Source: Simkaniaceae bacterium
Lineage (GTDB): Bacteria; Chlamydiota; Chlamydiia; Chlamydiales; Simkaniaceae
DNA: 64,000 bases
Reading direction: 5' to 3'
Assembly (NCBI GenBank): GCA_018399075.1
Contig: CP073763.1
Coordinates: 1,488,001-1,552,000 of the forward strand
This document shows, one piece after another, positions 62,606 through 64,000 of this stretch. The notes under the pieces were generated by a model. The model was not told the origin of the DNA. It was given only the letters and a program-made list of their open reading frames with translations, and made no database searches. Numbering within the stretch: the first letter of the stretch is position 1; each line of letters starts with the position of its first letter. A program made the translations under genes and the position numbers.

Positions 62606-63384
62606 GAAAGGGTTTGCTGAGGAATTTGGGGGGGTTATTTGTCGTCGTGGCATCCTATCTTTTTCTCTATCTTCCTATCCTTATTTTGATTGTTTTTTCC
62701 TTCAATACGAAAAGCTTTCCTTCTCCTTGGGATCAATTTACCTTTAAGTGGTACCATGAACTCTTTAACTCTTCTGCTCTTTGGCGTTCATTTTCTAACT
62801 CTCTCATTGTCGCCTGTATTTCCACTTCGCTCAGTCTCCTTATGGGAATTTTTCTTATTTTCTTCCGAGCTCAAGGTGGACGGGTCCAAAAAGCTCTACC
62901 CCTTTTCTACGGGAATCTAATTATTCCTGAGACAATGCTAGCTATCAGCCTCCTTAGTTATTTCACCCTCTTTAAAATTGAACTCGGAATGCCAACCCTT
63001 ATTGTAGCTCATACTGTCTTAGGATTAGGTTTTGTCATTCCTATCCTTTATACCCGTTACTTGCAGCTCGACAATCGCCTCACGGAGGCATCAGAGGCTC
63101 TTGGTGCTTCTTCTTTCCAAACCTTTATTAAAATCACGCTCCCCCTTCTAAAACCCACCCTAATGGCTGCAGGACTCCTCATATTCATCCTTTCCTTTGA
63201 TGATTTTATCCTCTCCTATTTCTGCGCTGGAACGTCAGTGCAAACCCTCTCTCTTTATCTTCTTTCCATGCTTCGATCAGGGATTTCTCCCATTGTTAAT
63301 GCCCTTTCAACCATTCTTCTTCTTTTGAGCGCCCTCCTAGTGATGCTTTTCTTCTCTCCAAAAATTCGCTCCCGGATCCTTTAA
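62602..63384 (+). CDS. potC: Spermidine/putrescine ABC transporter permease
   Basis: Second permease of the importer, 260 aa, about six hydrophobic segments. The EAA loop is at LTEASEALGASSFQTF and ITLPLLKPTLMAAG near residue 160. The N-terminal LPILILIVFSFNTKSFP and LFNSSALWRSFSNSLIVA are PotC-like. The periplasmic binding protein (PotD) is not downstream; the next gene is an MFS transporter. It must be elsewhere or absent. Confidence 0.88.
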   Translation: MRKGLLRNLGGLFVVVASYLFLYLPILILIVFSFNTKSFPSPWDQFTFKWYHELFNSSALWRSFSNSLIVACISTSLSLLMGIFLIFFRAQGGRVQKALPLFYGNLIIPETMLAISLLSYFTLFKIELGMPTLIVAHTVLGLGFVIPILYTRYLQLDNRLTEASEALGASSFQTFIKITLPLLKPTLMAAGLLIFILSFDDFILSYFCAGTSVQTLSLYLLSMLRSGISPIVNALSTILLLLSALLVMLFFSPKIRSRIL

Positions 63385-63445
63385 AAAAGACTTGATATTT
63401 ATCTGAAAAGAGCAAATAACGGGTAAAAATGGGACCTAGCTCTTG

Positions 63446-64000
63446 ATGAAGAAACGGACTAAAACCCTCTTTGCCATCTATTTTGCCTACTTCCTCGATT
63501 ACTTTGGCTATGCCATTGTATTTGGGGTATTTGGCCCTTTGATGCTTAGTCCTGAATTTGGGATGTTTTCTCCTGAAACAACGGTTCGTACGCGGAACCT
63601 TGCTCTAGCTTCTCTCTTTGCTGTTTTTCCATTGATGCAATTGATTTCTGCCCCTATTTTTGGGGATCTTGCCGACCACTTTGGAAGGAAAAAGACCTTT
63701 TTGACTTTGAATATTGGAGCAACATTTGGTTACTTACTCTCAGGGCTTGCTATCCTTTCCAATCACTTTCCCCTTCTAATCATTAGCCGCTTTCTCACAG
63801 GAATTTTTTCGAGTAATCGAACAATTTGTATGGCTTCTCTTTCTGATCTTTCTCCCGATGAAAAATCTCGCTCAAATTCCTATGGTGTGATTGCAACACT
63901 TGGAGGGCTCAGCTGGATTGTTTCGATGCTTGTCGGAGGCTTTTTCTCAAGTACACTTAATCCTGCTATCCCTTTTTGGATTACAACAGCTTTTTCTTGT
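63446..64000 (+). CDS. MFS transporter (partial, cut by window end)
   Basis: An open frame runs from ATG 63446 (MKKRTKTLFAIYFAYFLDYF) to the window end, giving 185 residues with no stop. The MFS loop motif between helices 2 and 3 reads GDLADHFGRKKTFLTLN near residue 72, and RFLTGIFSSNR near 113 is the second family motif. At least five hydrophobic segments are present. TetA-type drug or metabolite exporters show this pattern; the substrate is unknown. A TTG directly before the ATG is in frame but not preferred. No clear ribosome-binding sequence. Confidence 0.8.
   Translation, partial: MKKRTKTLFAIYFAYFLDYFGYAIVFGVFGPLMLSPEFGMFSPETTVRTRNLALASLFAVFPLMQLISAPIFGDLADHFGRKKTFLTLNIGATFGYLLSGLAILSNHFPLLIISRFLTGIFSSNRTICMASLSDLSPDEKSRSNSYGVIATLGGLSWIVSMLVGGFFSSTLNPAIPFWITTAFSC

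Noticed and set aside
1..64000. CRISPR array, prophage, integrase or IS transposase
   Set aside because: No regularly spaced direct repeats and no transposase, integrase or phage structural gene were recognised; the only mobile-looking item is the non-coding palindrome at 36016-36181.

Overview
This is chromosomal DNA from a member of the phylum Chlamydiae outside the genus Chlamydia, most likely a Simkania/Rhabdochlamydia-type or other environmental chlamydia. Three things point there. UvrA is double length with four ATPase cassettes, as in Chlamydiae. Several gene blocks keep the Chlamydia order: secG-tpiA/xseA-xseB-dxs, pyk/uvrA, cydB-cydA/cdaA-cdaR-lpxL, ssb-pepA and acpS/trxB. Finally there is a multigene family of MOMP-like porins, an expansion known from Simkania. 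A heptosyltransferase (WaaC), absent from Chlamydiaceae, argues against the genus Chlamydia itself. No rRNA, tRNA, CRISPR array, prophage or complete insertion sequence was seen. The assignment is inference from gene content; no database was searched.

Layout. 1-5.1 kb: an LptD-like LPS exporter, three small unknown genes, then def-secG-tpiA on the minus strand. 5.2-9.5 kb: an overlapping plus-strand operon xseA-xseB-dxs-nadK. 9.6-14.7 kb: four tandem MOMP-like porins ending at a hairpin terminator. 14.7-22.4 kb: cydAB (minus), then cdaA-cdaR-glycosyltransferase-lpxL-rsmE (plus), which joins c-di-AMP synthesis, LPS synthesis and a ribosome methyltransferase. 22.4-30.7 kb: a tail-anchored unknown protein, pyk, the giant uvrA and the 4.5S SRP RNA. 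31-41 kb: a beta-barrel protein, two very large unknown proteins (1085 and about 1619 aa), and mazG between them next to a 166-bp palindromic element with 33-bp perfect inverted ends. 41-46.4 kb: a Nudix hydrolase, a BioD-like/DRTGG ATPase, a probable papain-fold toxin-domain protein divergent from a repeat protein with a possible U-box-like N terminus, a cupin, an Inc-like membrane protein and WaaC. 46.4-53.4 kb: POT peptide transporter, RluA-type pseudouridine synthase, pepA, ssb and two MOMP-like porins of a second subfamily. 53.5-64 kb: a 601-aa unknown, lgt, rlmH, PIN/TRAM protein, acpS, an outer-membrane barrel, trxB, potABC and the start of an MFS transporter cut by the window end.

How the genes fit together. 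The housekeeping genes cover envelope building (LptD, LpxL, WaaC, WaaG-like enzyme, Lgt, SecG, porins), isoprenoid and glycolytic metabolism (Dxs, TpiA, Pyk, NadK), respiration on a bd oxidase, DNA repair (UvrA, XseAB, Ssb) and import from the host (POT transporter, PotABC). The accessory genes look like host-interaction factors. The most interesting candidates are the papain-fold protein at 42737-43558 with its divergent neighbour, the palindromic element at 36016-36181, and the two giant proteins that flank it.
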